NCBI RefSeq assembly: GCF_000263635.1
Contig: NZ_ADEV01000009.1
Span: 124,001 to 188,000, forward strand
DNA: 64,000 bases
Source: Gardnerella greenwoodii 00703Dmash
Lineage (GTDB): Bacteria > Actinomycetota > Actinomycetes > Actinomycetales > Bifidobacteriaceae
Direction: 5' to 3'
Below are positions 19,687-29,185 of this stretch, one piece after another. The position numbers and the translations under genes were made by a program. The notes under the pieces are model-generated. The model saw only the letters and a program-made list of their open reading frames with translations. It was not told the origin of the DNA and did no database searches. Numbering within the stretch: position 1 is the first letter of the stretch; each line of letters begins with the position of its first letter.

Positions 19687-20166
19687 ATGGCATACGACGA
19701 GACCTACACTGGCCCCGAGCAGGTTGAGGTATTAATTCAGTATCTCGATGGCGAATCCTCCACTATGCAGCCGCTTTGCTATGCACATGCTGGCGATGCT
19801 GGTGCAGATTTGCGCACTACTGAGGATATTACTTTGCGTCCATTTGAACGTGCTTTAGTTCCAACTGGGGTTGCTATTGCTTTGCCAGCTGGATACGTTG
19901 CTTTGGTTCATCCTCGTTCTGGTCTTGCCGCAAAACAGGGCGTAACTGTGTTGAATGCTCCTGGAACGGTTGACGCTGGGTATCGTGGCGAAATTAAAGT
20001 ACCGCTTATTAATTTAGATTCAGAAAATACCGTGAAATTTAATCGTGGCGATCGTATTGCTCAATTGGTTATACAGCGTTATGTAGAAGCACAATTTATT
20101 CCAGCAACACAATTGCCTGGTTCTGATCGTTCAAATAAAGGCTTTGGTTCAACCGGCGTACAATAA
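19687..20166 (+). CDS. dut: dUTP diphosphatase
   Basis: Deoxyuridine triphosphatase converts dUTP to dUMP and pyrophosphate, which keeps uracil out of DNA and supplies dUMP for thymidylate synthesis. All five motifs of the homotrimeric family are present: DAGADLRT, PRSGLAAK, GTVDAGYRGEIKV with the catalytic Asp, RGDRIAQLVI, and the C-terminal SNKGFGSTG arm. The length of 159 residues is normal. It starts directly after the DUF4193 stop codon. ung, the glycosylase that removes uracil from DNA, lies at 34740. Confidence 0.96.
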   Translation: MAYDETYTGPEQVEVLIQYLDGESSTMQPLCYAHAGDAGADLRTTEDITLRPFERALVPTGVAIALPAGYVALVHPRSGLAAKQGVTVLNAPGTVDAGYRGEIKVPLINLDSENTVKFNRGDRIAQLVIQRYVEAQFIPATQLPGSDRSNKGFGSTGVQ

Positions 20167-20176
20167 TTTTTTTAGT

Positions 20177-20209
20177 AAATCCGACCAGTTTTAGCGCTGA
20201 GTCGGATTT
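20177..20209 (+). terminator. Rho-independent terminator after dut
   Basis: The arms aaatccgac (20177-20185) and gtcggattt (20201-20209) enclose a 15-base loop, followed by attgtattattt. Confidence 0.7.
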
Positions 20210-20288
20210 ATTGTATTATTTGACAATTTTGTAGAGCATAACGCATTTTTGCGGGTAGGATAGTAGACAATACAGGAGGTGTGCTGCG

Positions 20289-22640
20289 ATGGGTGAACTT
20301 CAAGATGATGTAAAAGGCGCTCATAGGCTTGGATGCGAAATCAGTGAGGATTCTCGTAACCCATTGCTGCCAATATTAAACATGTGCAAGTGGCATCATC
20401 CCGATGAAGACATGACTATTCTTCATCGTGCCTACTCCCGTGCGGTAAAACAGCATACAGGTCAGCGTCGTAAATCAGGCGAGCCTTATATTATTCACCC
20501 TCTTGCAGTTGCGCAGATTCTTGCAGATCTTGGTATGGGGCCGATTGTTGTTGCAGCAGGATTATTGCACGACACTGTTGAAGATACTGATTACACGTTA
20601 GAAGAATGTCGTGCAGAATTTGGTGACACTGTAGCCGGATTAGTTGATGGTGTTACAAAAATCTCCAAGATGGAGTATGGCGAAAGCGCACAAGCTGAAA
20701 CAATTCGAAAAATGGTTGTTGCTATGAGCCGAGATGTACGAGTGCTTGTTGTAAAACTTGCAGATCGTCTTCATAATGCAAGAACCTGGAGATATGTTAA
20801 GCCATCAAGTTCTCACAAAAAAGCTCGAGAAACTCTTGACGTATATGCTCCTCTTGCAAACCGTCTTGGTATGAATGCTATTAAAACTGAACTTGAAGAA
20901 CTTAGCTTCAAAGTACTTTATGCAAAAATTTATAACGAAATTGTTGTACTTGTTGCTCGTAGAGCTGGTCAGCGCGAAGTTTATTTGCGTCAAATTCTTG
21001 AAGAAATCAACGAAGATTTAGCAGTTCAACACATAGAAGCATCCGTAAAGGGTCGTCCAAAAGATTATTTCTCGATTTATCAAAAAATGATTGTTCGCGG
21101 TCATGATTTTGAGAATATTTACGATCTTGTTGGCGTTAGAATTATTGTTGACTCTATTCGAGACTGCTATGCCGCATTAGGAGCGGTTCATGCGCGTTGG
21201 AGCCCTGTTCCAGGACGTTTTAAGGACTATATTGCAACTCCTAAACTAAATATGTATCAGAGCTTACATACTACTGTTGTTGGCCCTGGTGGAAAGCCTG
21301 TAGAAATTCAGATTCGTACTTGGGATATGCATAGGCGAGCTGAATTTGGTATTGCTGCACACTGGAAGTACAAGGCAAATGGTCAGGCTGGTAGAGCTTT
21401 AAGTAAGCCAGACAGAGATGACCGTAAACGTGAAGGTGAGCTTGAAGAGCGTAAAGAGCTTAGTGAGGCAGATAATCTTAAGTGGATTCAGCAGCTTGCT
21501 GATTGGACTAGTGAAACGCCTGATTCTGATGAGTTCTTAGGTTCATTAAAGCAAGATCTTGGAGCTTCTGAAGTTTACGTGTTTACTCCAAAGGGAAGCA
21601 TTGTTGCTCTTCCTCAGGATGCAACGCCTGTTGATTTCGCTTATTCGGTTCACACTGAAGTCGGTCACCGAATGATGGGCGCAAGAGTGAACGGAAGATT
21701 AGTTCCTTTGGACACTAAGCTTACAAATGGTGACACGGTTGAAGTTCTTACTTCAAAGTCAGATACCGCCGGTCCGTCTCGTGATTGGCTGAGTTTTGTT
21801 AAAAGTCCACGTGCTCGAAATAAGATTCGTCAGTGGTTTAGCAAGGAACGTCGCTCTGAGGCCATTGAAGAGGGCAAGGACGAGCTAACTCGCGCTATGC
21901 GTAAACGTAACTTGCCTTTAACTACTTTAATGACACAGCAGGCTTTAATTGGCGTTGCTGATGAACTCAATTTGCCTACTAACGTTGAATCGTTGTATGC
22001 AGCTATTGGCGAAGGCCAAGTTTCTACGCAAAATGTCATTTCGCGCTTAGTAAAAGATGCTGGTGCAGATGAGGTTGCAGAAGAAGTAGAGCAGGAAGCA
22101 TTACCTCTTAAGAACGTAGAGCGCAATAGAAAATCTAATGGTGCTTTAGGTGTTTCTGTTAAGGGTGTTGGAGACGTTTGGGTAAAGCTTGCAAGATGTT
22201 GTATGCCTGTTCCAGGAGATAACATCATTGGTTTTATTACTAGAAATCAAGGCGTGTCTGTGCATCGAACTGACTGCCAGAATATGCTTGATTTACAAAA
22301 AACTCAGCCTGAACGAGTTATTCCTGTTCAATGGACAAGCGATAAAGGTTTGTTCTTAGTAAAGGTTCAGGTTGAAGCTTTGGATAGGCAACACTTGCTA
22401 TCTGATGTTACTCGCGTACTTTCGGATCATGGAGTAAATATTCTTTCCGGAACTATTGCCACTGGAGACGACCGTGTTGCAACAAGCCAGTTTACGTTTG
22501 AAATGGCAGACCCTCAGCATCTGAACACGCTTTTAGCTGCTATTCGTAAGATTGAAGGCGTTTTTGACGTTTATCGTATTACTGGCGCAAAAGATAGCGC
22601 TGAGCCTCGTTTGCGTAAAATGGAGCGCGGAGACTTATAA
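20289..22640 (+). CDS. rel: Bifunctional (p)ppGpp synthetase/hydrolase
   Basis: This is the long RelA/SpoT homologue of the stringent response. It makes and degrades (p)ppGpp. The 783 residues are normal length. Domains in order are: the HD hydrolase with the HD pair at residues 94-95 (GLLHDTVEDT), the nucleotidyltransferase (KDYFSIYQKM, YDLVGVRIIV), TGS (VYVFTPKGSIVALP), a conserved Cys-containing region (KLARCCMPVPGDNI), and an ACT domain at the C-terminus (LLSDVTRVLSDHGVNILSG). The intact HD motif supports hydrolase activity. AGGAGGT lies eight bases before the ATG at 20289. A TTGACA at 20220 may belong to its promoter, but no well-spaced -10 box is visible. Confidence 0.95.
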   Translation: MGELQDDVKGAHRLGCEISEDSRNPLLPILNMCKWHHPDEDMTILHRAYSRAVKQHTGQRRKSGEPYIIHPLAVAQILADLGMGPIVVAAGLLHDTVEDTDYTLEECRAEFGDTVAGLVDGVTKISKMEYGESAQAETIRKMVVAMSRDVRVLVVKLADRLHNARTWRYVKPSSSHKKARETLDVYAPLANRLGMNAIKTELEELSFKVLYAKIYNEIVVLVARRAGQREVYLRQILEEINEDLAVQHIEASVKGRPKDYFSIYQKMIVRGHDFENIYDLVGVRIIVDSIRDCYAALGAVHARWSPVPGRFKDYIATPKLNMYQSLHTTVVGPGGKPVEIQIRTWDMHRRAEFGIAAHWKYKANGQAGRALSKPDRDDRKREGELEERKELSEADNLKWIQQLADWTSETPDSDEFLGSLKQDLGASEVYVFTPKGSIVALPQDATPVDFAYSVHTEVGHRMMGARVNGRLVPLDTKLTNGDTVEVLTSKSDTAGPSRDWLSFVKSPRARNKIRQWFSKERRSEAIEEGKDELTRAMRKRNLPLTTLMTQQALIGVADELNLPTNVESLYAAIGEGQVSTQNVISRLVKDAGADEVAEEVEQEALPLKNVERNRKSNGALGVSVKGVGDVWVKLARCCMPVPGDNIIGFITRNQGVSVHRTDCQNMLDLQKTQPERVIPVQWTSDKGLFLVKVQVEALDRQHLLSDVTRVLSDHGVNILSGTIATGDDRVATSQFTFEMADPQHLNTLLAAIRKIEGVFDVYRITGAKDSAEPRLRKMERGDL

Positions 22641-22669
22641 ATAAAAATAAAATAAAATAAGATAAAAAT

Positions 22670-22702
22670 AAGAAGGACGTCCAGCATTGGAACGTCCTTC
22701 TT
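22670..22702. terminator. Bidirectional terminator between rel and hup
   Basis: The perfect 11-bp arms aagaaggacgt and acgtccttctt enclose 11 bases, with T-rich sequence after the hairpin on both strands. It serves rel on + and hup on -. Confidence 0.85.
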
Positions 22703-22739
22703 TATTAATCGCACATTTTGAATGCGCATCCGTCTAATT

Positions 22740-23021
22740 TCAGGCGGTAACAGCCTTCTTCAACAAGGAACCAGCGGAGATACGTACACCGTAAGAAGCT
22801 GGAATCTTGATGGTTTCGCCGGTACGAGGGTTGCGGCCAGTGCGCTCAGCGCGCTTTACGCGCTCTGCGGAGAACAGACCAGTGAGCTTCAAACCTTCAC
22901 CAGACTGCAAAGCCTCAACGAACACATCCTGGAATGCGTTGACGGCGGCCTCGGCCTGTGCCTTGGTCAGGTTGGACTTCTGTGCGATCTTAGAAACGAG
23001 ATCAGACTTGTTGTATGCCAT
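22740..23021 (-). CDS. hup: DNA-binding protein HU
   Basis: This 93-residue histone-like nucleoid protein bends and compacts DNA. It starts MAYNKSDLVSKIAQKSNLTKAQAE, has the conserved beta-arm region RTGRNPRTGETIKIPAS, and ends in FSAERVKRAERT and SAGSLLKKAV type segments. AAAGGAT lies five to six bases before the ATG. Its third codon positions are much richer in G and C than in neighbouring genes, which fits a highly expressed gene with optimised codons. It stands alone between two A/T-rich intergenic stretches. Confidence 0.96.
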   Translation of the reverse strand: MAYNKSDLVSKIAQKSNLTKAQAEAAVNAFQDVFVEALQSGEGLKLTGLFSAERVKRAERTGRNPRTGETIKIPASYGVRISAGSLLKKAVTA

Positions 23022-23219
23022 GCAGCATCCTTTGGGTCAGGGGCCTTCTTTGCAAAGGCCACGTTCATTCTCGATACTAATACATTTTCCCTACAAATGT
23101 GGCCATTTTTAGCATTTTTTTCAATAATTTTATGTATTTTTTTATAAAAAACTCATTCTGAATAGTCTTATTGCGATTTTTTGATAGAAAAATACACAAA
23201 AGTTGAGTAATTAAGCCAT

Positions 23220-25655
23220 TTATATTAGCTCACGGCTGCTAAGCCAATTCATAGCAAAAGCACCAATAGGAATTCTTAGCCAGTAGAACATAAGCCTATA
23301 AAGCAAGGTTGCAGATAATGCAATAGTAGGTGGAACTCCAACAGACGTAAACGCAAAAGTAAGAGAAGCTTCAACCGCGCCTAAGCCGCCAGGTGTTGGT
23401 ATTGCGGATCCTGCAGTATTTGCAAGAATGAACAAAAGTATTGTTTCCCAAGGATTCGCATAGTAGCCAAACGCAAGTAAAGCAACCCAATATCCCAATC
23501 CAATGCAGGAAACCAGCACAATCGCTCCAAAAGATCCGCCAATAAGCTGAAGAGGGTGTGAAACAAGCTCTTTAATCTGTCTGCCATAATCAGACAGTAT
23601 TGGAAGATAATGTTTGCGAATAATTTTACGAGCCTTAGGAATGGCCATTAAAGTGCATATTAACAAGGTTATTATGCCAATAACTGTAATAAGCATGTGT
23701 GTTGGAATCATTCCAGAAAGCACATTCTTTCCAGTAAAAATACCAATAACAAGAAGAACAATAGTTGTTATTAAAGCTTGAATAAGCCACACTGCGCTAG
23801 TTATAGCCGTAGCTTGAGTTGAATTGTAGCCATTCTTTTTCAATAATTGCATATTGACAAAAGCAGGGCCAACTCCTGCAGGCATAGAAACTGCTGTAAA
23901 ACCTGATGCTGCTTGAGAAGCAAACAAAACCGTAGAAGACGGTTTTTGATCATCCATAAACGATCCTAAAGTAATTGCAGAGCCAACCCAAGCAAGCATA
24001 CTGAAAATAAAGCAAAGCAAAACCATTAGATTATTAGCATGCTTCAACGCTGCAAACACTTCTTGAGGATGCCATTGTGTTGCAATAACAGCAATAGCAA
24101 TTATTGCTAAAACAAGGCTCACAAAGAATCGAATATTAAAACGTGCTAATCGTACTGTATCGTAGTCTTCTTCATCAGTATGCAGTGCGACTGTTTGGCT
24201 TAGCTTATTGCAAAGATGCTCAAAAACTTTCTTATTCCAAGAAGGAAGAGAACGTGTAGAAGCAGGAATAGCAGCTTTTTGCATAAAAGGAAGTATTTCT
24301 GCAAGCTTGTCTGCACCCCAAGCGTTAAGAGCGGCTTTGATTGAAGTGTCAATATCTGTACATGCAGCAATAAGAGTTAATAATTGAACTTTATCTAAAG
24401 CAATATTTGTTGAATCGCTGGCAACATCGCCATTTTGCCATCCTGCAATAACAGGAGTTCCATCCTCTAAACGTGCAATAGTTTCTGGAGTAATTCTTCT
24501 ATGCGTAATTCCTCGCATATTTGCAGCGTCAACGTATCGCATAAGTTTTGCTGCATCTTCAACAGTTAGAGTGTTCAAATTACAAGGAAGTAAAGCATTT
24601 GCTGCGTGAAAAACCATGATTGATGATTTATCGCTGTCAGATACTCCGTAAACATTAGCAGTTGGCAAATGAAGATTTCTCAATACAAGAAGCATCGAAA
24701 GATGATGGTGCACGGAATGTCTTGCCGAACGGTCGCGTCGAGTTGGAATATCAATTAAACGCACCCACTGCCACAGCTGATTCAGATATCCAGGTAAATG
24801 CACTTGATTGTCTAAAACTGAAATAACATAGTGCATTCCGTGAATGTCAGTTGCGTCATAAAGTCTTGAATTTTCGATTAAATCGTCATCTAAACTTGAG
24901 CGTAAAACTCCAGTATGGTCGGCCTGCTGAGTTCTGCGAGTAAGCTGAGTGAGATTATCTATACCAATATTTTTAAGCGCAATAACGATGTCATCGCCCC
25001 AAGCGCCTTTACTGCTTGTGCCTTTAGCAAATCTTATTAACGTTCCAATAGCTCTTCCTACGCAGCAAGAAATAAGCGCTGCAGGGTAGGAGTCCCATGA
25101 AGAAAATAGCAGTATTGCAGAAACAATAAACAGAGCATTCCAGCCCCACATTACATGCTTATATTCTTTACGCGGGCCACTTACTGTAAGAAACGCAACC
25201 AGAACAGCGTACATGTCTGGCAATAATTCTGTTACCGAATTTGTGGGTTGAGAATGCAATGCAGAAAGCAGAGGCAAATTGTGTGTAGAAGCAATAGCGT
25301 CAGAAAGCAACCATATTGAGCCGTAGCTTATAAACAGCGTAATAACAGAAATCGCAGTATCAATCCAACGCTTTTGTGCAGCCATAAAAGCAATTACTTC
25401 TGCAACAACAATAAGCGTTAAACCTTGCTGTATTAAAGCGCATGGAATTCCAGTAACAGTAAGTCCAATAATTTTACTAGCGCTACGGGCATCAATTTCC
25501 ACGCCGACTGTTGTTGCAGAAAGCCACATTGTTGACAAAACTGTAAGTATGGCAACAGCAATAGCTGAAAGTGCGTACAGCAAATCAGCCCAATTTCTCA
25601 CTAAACTTGGCTGAGTGTCTTCAATAACAAGATTTGGATTTATGCGAGATTGCAT
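23220..25655 (-). CDS. Membrane protein with lysylphosphatidylglycerol synthase-like TM region, 811 aa
   Basis: The C-terminal 300 residues match the UPF0104/YbhN/MprF-type flippase region (AGVGPAFVNMQLLKKNGYN, IPTPGGLGAVEASL, RLMFYWLRIPIGAF), with about eight helices. The N-terminal 200 residues add several more helices. The middle portion at about 215-480 is soluble and has a degenerate kinase-like look (RLYDATDIHGMHYVI, YVDAANMRGITHRRITPETIARL). Such three-part proteins are common in actinobacteria. A role in moving or modifying lipids at the cell surface is inferred; there is no C-terminal aminoacyl-transfer domain, so it should not itself make lysyl-PG. It starts 16 bases after purB and is probably cotranscribed with it. 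Confidence 0.8.
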   Translation of the reverse strand: MQSRINPNLVIEDTQPSLVRNWADLLYALSAIAVAILTVLSTMWLSATTVGVEIDARSASKIIGLTVTGIPCALIQQGLTLIVVAEVIAFMAAQKRWIDTAISVITLFISYGSIWLLSDAIASTHNLPLLSALHSQPTNSVTELLPDMYAVLVAFLTVSGPRKEYKHVMWGWNALFIVSAILLFSSWDSYPAALISCCVGRAIGTLIRFAKGTSSKGAWGDDIVIALKNIGIDNLTQLTRRTQQADHTGVLRSSLDDDLIENSRLYDATDIHGMHYVISVLDNQVHLPGYLNQLWQWVRLIDIPTRRDRSARHSVHHHLSMLLVLRNLHLPTANVYGVSDSDKSSIMVFHAANALLPCNLNTLTVEDAAKLMRYVDAANMRGITHRRITPETIARLEDGTPVIAGWQNGDVASDSTNIALDKVQLLTLIAACTDIDTSIKAALNAWGADKLAEILPFMQKAAIPASTRSLPSWNKKVFEHLCNKLSQTVALHTDEEDYDTVRLARFNIRFFVSLVLAIIAIAVIATQWHPQEVFAALKHANNLMVLLCFIFSMLAWVGSAITLGSFMDDQKPSSTVLFASQAASGFTAVSMPAGVGPAFVNMQLLKKNGYNSTQATAITSAVWLIQALITTIVLLVIGIFTGKNVLSGMIPTHMLITVIGIITLLICTLMAIPKARKIIRKHYLPILSDYGRQIKELVSHPLQLIGGSFGAIVLVSCIGLGYWVALLAFGYYANPWETILLFILANTAGSAIPTPGGLGAVEASLTFAFTSVGVPPTIALSATLLYRLMFYWLRIPIGAFAMNWLSSRELI

Positions 25656-25671
25656 TGTTCTTACCGTCTAC

Positions 25672-27114
25672 TTATTGAATAAAATCCACCAATCGTGAAG
25701 CAAAACCAGTGTAAGAAGCTGGAGTTAAAGACTTTAACCTGCAAGCTGTATCCTCGTCAAACTCGCGAGAAGAAATAAAATCTTCAACATCCTTTTGAGA
25801 AATACTATGGCCTCGCATAAGCTCTTTAACCTGCTCATAAGGACGCTCCATTCCAGGAACTCCAGCAATTTCTTCAGCACGCATAGCGGTCTGAATTGGC
25901 TCGCCAAGAACTTCCCAATTAGCATCCAATTCTTTAAGCATAAAATCAGAATTAGGGTGAATAGAATTAAGTCCGCCCAAAAGATTGTTAAGAGCCAAAA
26001 GAGCGTAGCCAAAAGCAGAACCGATATTTCGCTGAGTTGTAGAATCTGTAAGATCCCTCTGCCAACGGCTTTCTGTAAGAGTTGCGCAAAGAGTATCAAA
26101 CAGAGAGCAAGAAATCTCAAGATTAGCTTCAGCGTTCTCAAAGCGAATAGGATTCACCTTATGAGGCATAGTAGAAGATCCAGTAGCACCTTTTACAGGA
26201 ACCTGCACAAAAACGCCTCGAGAAATATACATCCAAACATCAACAGCAAGATTGTGCAAAATATGGTTCGTGTGGCTTACTGTGCTATAAAGTTCAGCCT
26301 GCCAGTCGTGACTTTCAATTTGTGTTGTTAATGGATTCCATTGAAGAGACATGCGATTGTCAACAAACTCTTTAGAAACGCCAATCCAATCAACATTAGG
26401 GAATGCTGCTAAATGAGCACCAAAAGTACCAGTAGCACCATTGATCTTGCCCAAATATTCCTGATTGTCAAGATGCTTAATCTGACGCTTCAAACGGTAT
26501 GCAAAAACAGCCAATTCTTTACCCAAAGTTGTTGGAGTAGCAGGCTGTCCATGCGTCAAAGAAAGCATTGGTAAATCGCGGTACTTTTGAGCATTGCTCA
26601 CTAAATATTCAACAATTGCTTCCAAATTCGGTCGGTAAACATTCAAAACCGCATTTTTTACGCAACGAGCAATAGAAAGATTGTTAATATCTTCACTTGT
26701 GCACGAAAAATGAACCAAAGTTTTAAGATTAGACAGCTGAGTTTCGTGACCTAACTTCTTTTCAGCCTCATCCAAAGCGTCATCAATGTAGTATTCAACA
26801 GCTTTAACATCGTGATGCGTAACAGCCTCATGAGCAGCATGACGCGCAATTCCTGCGGCGTCGAAATCTTCAGGAATACTGCGCAAATACTCACATTCTT
26901 CATCCGTTAAAGGATTGACACCATTGACAATAGGCTGCCAATTATTCCCCTCATATCCGTTTGCAAGAAGAATCATCCACTCAACTTCAACACGCATGCG
27001 CTCGCGGTTTAACGCAGGTTCACTCAAGTATTCAACAAGTGCTGAAGTTTGATTATGATAACGACCGTCTAAAGGAGTTAGAGCTATTGCAGGAGAAATA
27101 TCAGTAAGCTTCAT
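25672..27114 (-). CDS. purB: Adenylosuccinate lyase
   Basis: The enzyme removes fumarate from SAICAR and from adenylosuccinate in purine synthesis. It belongs to the fumarase/aspartase superfamily, shown by the signature SSTMPHKVNPIRFENAE at about residue 310, HFSCTSEDINNLS early, and LTHGQPATPTTLGKEL in the middle. The N-terminal MKLTDISPAIALTPLDGRY and the 480-residue length resemble the longer E. coli-type PurB. The start is the ATG at 27114. No other purine genes are nearby. Confidence 0.95.
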   Translation of the reverse strand: MKLTDISPAIALTPLDGRYHNQTSALVEYLSEPALNRERMRVEVEWMILLANGYEGNNWQPIVNGVNPLTDEECEYLRSIPEDFDAAGIARHAAHEAVTHHDVKAVEYYIDDALDEAEKKLGHETQLSNLKTLVHFSCTSEDINNLSIARCVKNAVLNVYRPNLEAIVEYLVSNAQKYRDLPMLSLTHGQPATPTTLGKELAVFAYRLKRQIKHLDNQEYLGKINGATGTFGAHLAAFPNVDWIGVSKEFVDNRMSLQWNPLTTQIESHDWQAELYSTVSHTNHILHNLAVDVWMYISRGVFVQVPVKGATGSSTMPHKVNPIRFENAEANLEISCSLFDTLCATLTESRWQRDLTDSTTQRNIGSAFGYALLALNNLLGGLNSIHPNSDFMLKELDANWEVLGEPIQTAMRAEEIAGVPGMERPYEQVKELMRGHSISQKDVEDFISSREFDEDTACRLKSLTPASYTGFASRLVDFIQ

Positions 27115-27166
27115 ACTTGCAAGGTTACATCATGCTGTGAATTAGGCGGTTAGATAAATTATTTAA

Positions 27167-28819
27167 CTAATTCATTACGCCTTGCCATAGGGTAGTGCTT
27201 TCTAACTTTCCGTTGATAATACTGTTAAAATGCTGATTATGCATAATCACATTTTTAGAGCCTAATTGCAGAGCATCATCGTAGGCAGCTTTATGATAAT
27301 GCGTGTCATGAGTTAAAGTTCCTTCTTCAGGTACATCGTTTACAAATATTCCGTTTTTACTAAATTCTTGATTAGAATATTTCCTTCCAGAAAAACGCGT
27401 TACTCCAGGAGGCAAAGGCTTTTGCGTTTCTTTAACATGCGTTGCTTTGCCGTGAATAGTAATCCAATTACTGCGACGAGGATTTTCCTTACCGTCTAGA
27501 GATGGAACAAGCTCATCTTCCATTTCAATACTCGTAACCCAAGTGCGTTTTGCAATAGGATGATTTGCAATAGGAGAGCCTGCAGTTACTACATGCTGTA
27601 TGTTGTACTGTTTTGAATAATCGCTTGCAATACTTGCAGCCACAATACCGCCTTGCGAATGACCAACTAACACAACAGGATCTTTAGATTTAATCCCAGA
27701 TTTTTTCATTGCTTCAACAACCATTCTTGTGCTATCTGCTTGCTTTCTAGCTAAAGGAGTATGACTCATTACCTCAGCATTCTGCTCCCATCCAAACGGT
27801 GAATGAGCCTTACCATCTGTTCCAGGTATTACAACTAGCCATGATGTTTTTCCGTCCGCTTTTTTGAAGCGTGAAATAGCAATAGTTGCGGCATCTGGAT
27901 TAACAAGTGGAGGGCGAACTCCCAAATTTCCGCTGCCAAGCTCAGCTAAATTATCGAGAGTTTCACTCAAATTTCTTCCAGGTTTAGGAAGAACAAAAGC
28001 TGGTTTTCTCCATGGTTCGTTAATTTTAGTAACAGTTAGATTATTACCTTGCTTTTTGTTATTTAACTGTGCTGTAAAAAGGCTTAGCGCTCCAGAAACA
28101 AACGGAACTGAAGAAACTGTTTTGCTTGAATTATCAATATGCTTATTTGCGTACTTTAAGAAATTAAGCGACTTATTTCTATACGTTTTTGTCATTCGAT
28201 TATTTCTTTTACTTTGCGCTGCTCCTAAAATAGACAGAGGTATGCCTGTAATTGGGTTTATTAGTAGATTTTGAGAAAGACCTCGAATAGTTCCTTGCTG
28301 AATTTTGCGAGTTTTGTGAGCCCATTTTCCAACATTTTTAAGACCTGTGTGGTTATTAGCATCGTTAGAAGCTGAAGAGAGTGCTGAAATAAAAAATGGC
28401 AAGGATGTTATAGGAAAAATTGTTGTAAGAAGCGCAATGCCATTATCAAATTGCTCTTTTGCTTTCTGCTCAGCATCCTCGTAAATTCCACTTGCTCTAA
28501 CAATAAGAGCTGCCAACTGCTCTAAATTTTGAGACATATTTTGACATTTAGACGCGTAAGCATTGCAAATACTGGGAGTTAGAAAACTTTGAGAAGTGTT
28601 CATAACAAAAGGAGAGGAAGGATTGTAAGAAGCTGATAAATTATTAAAAGCTGAAGTTTGATTAGAAATAACCATTGCAGCATGCTGCCAAGAAGCACTT
28701 AACATTGACATTTCATGCGCAAGATTGCTTAGTTTTCTAGATACACTGCAGTATGCTTCGTTTTGCGCAGCTGTAAGAGAAATTCCGCCCGAAACAGAAG
28801 ATTGAACTTTCCAAGGCAT
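27167..28819 (-). CDS. WXG-like N-terminus fused to alpha/beta-hydrolase (lipase-like), 550 aa
   Basis: The first 110 or so residues are helical and resemble an ESX/WXG100-type module (LSNLAHEMSMLSASWQHAAM). A Gly/Ala/Lys-rich middle part follows. An alpha/beta-hydrolase domain starts near residue 330 and has the nucleophile motif VVLVGHSQGGIVAASIA and a late histidine candidate in HDTHYHKAAYDDAL. The start MPWKVQ at 28819 is chosen because AGGAGG lies ten bases upstream; the frame extends 16 codons further. It begins one base after the stop of a 62-residue WXG protein, so the two are coupled. A type VII-secreted hydrolase or effector is the inferred role. No secretion ATPase is in the window. 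Confidence 0.75.
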   Translation of the reverse strand: MPWKVQSSVSGGISLTAAQNEAYCSVSRKLSNLAHEMSMLSASWQHAAMVISNQTSAFNNLSASYNPSSPFVMNTSQSFLTPSICNAYASKCQNMSQNLEQLAALIVRASGIYEDAEQKAKEQFDNGIALLTTIFPITSLPFFISALSSASNDANNHTGLKNVGKWAHKTRKIQQGTIRGLSQNLLINPITGIPLSILGAAQSKRNNRMTKTYRNKSLNFLKYANKHIDNSSKTVSSVPFVSGALSLFTAQLNNKKQGNNLTVTKINEPWRKPAFVLPKPGRNLSETLDNLAELGSGNLGVRPPLVNPDAATIAISRFKKADGKTSWLVVIPGTDGKAHSPFGWEQNAEVMSHTPLARKQADSTRMVVEAMKKSGIKSKDPVVLVGHSQGGIVAASIASDYSKQYNIQHVVTAGSPIANHPIAKRTWVTSIEMEDELVPSLDGKENPRRSNWITIHGKATHVKETQKPLPPGVTRFSGRKYSNQEFSKNGIFVNDVPEEGTLTHDTHYHKAAYDDALQLGSKNVIMHNQHFNSIINGKLESTTLWQGVMN

Positions 28820-28820
28820 A

Positions 28821-29009
28821 TTACATTCCTCCTCTAATTTCGTAGAGTGAATATGCTTGACTAGCAATATTGCTCATGCTATGACGAAAATACTGGGCAG
28901 CAATACCTTGCCATTCGTTTAATTCGCTTGATGAGGCTGCAGCAAGAATGTTTCTTGCGCACTGTTCGGTGCGCTGAATAAGCCATTTCCATTCGTAATA
29001 TGTGTGCAT
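28821..29009 (-). CDS. Tiny WXG-motif protein, 62 aa, partner of the hydrolase
   Basis: The sequence reads as two short helices around NEWQGIAAQYFR, which has the Trp-x-Gly turn of WXG100 proteins, but it is shorter than the usual 95-100 residues. Its stop codon lies one base before the start of the WXG-like hydrolase gene, so they are made together and may form a heterodimer. The last codons carry the AGGAGG ribosome site of the next gene. The upstream 175 bases have a nine-base T run at 29083-29091 and no gene. Confidence 0.7.
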   Translation of the reverse strand: MHTYYEWKWLIQRTEQCARNILAAASSSELNEWQGIAAQYFRHSMSNIASQAYSLYEIRGGM

Positions 29010-29185
29010 AGTTAAGTATTAAACACACTTGCTAAATTAAAGTCACTAAAAAGTAAGCATTGTGGTTAAAAGCTATAAGCAATTTTTTTTTGCAAACTTT
29101 TTCGCGCTTTGCTTAAAAATTTTTGCAGTAAATTTTGCAGTAAATTTACTACTAGCACACCAACAATTCTGCTAATCGCTAAGAA

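Noticed and set aside
20220-20261. TTGACA and TAGGAT as a rel promoter
   Set aside because: They are about 30 bases apart, too far for a normal sigma-70 promoter.
29083-29091. T9 run upstream of the tiny WXG gene as a promoter spacer switch
   Set aside because: No promoter boxes are placed around it in a way that length change would matter; only an AT-rich leader can be claimed.
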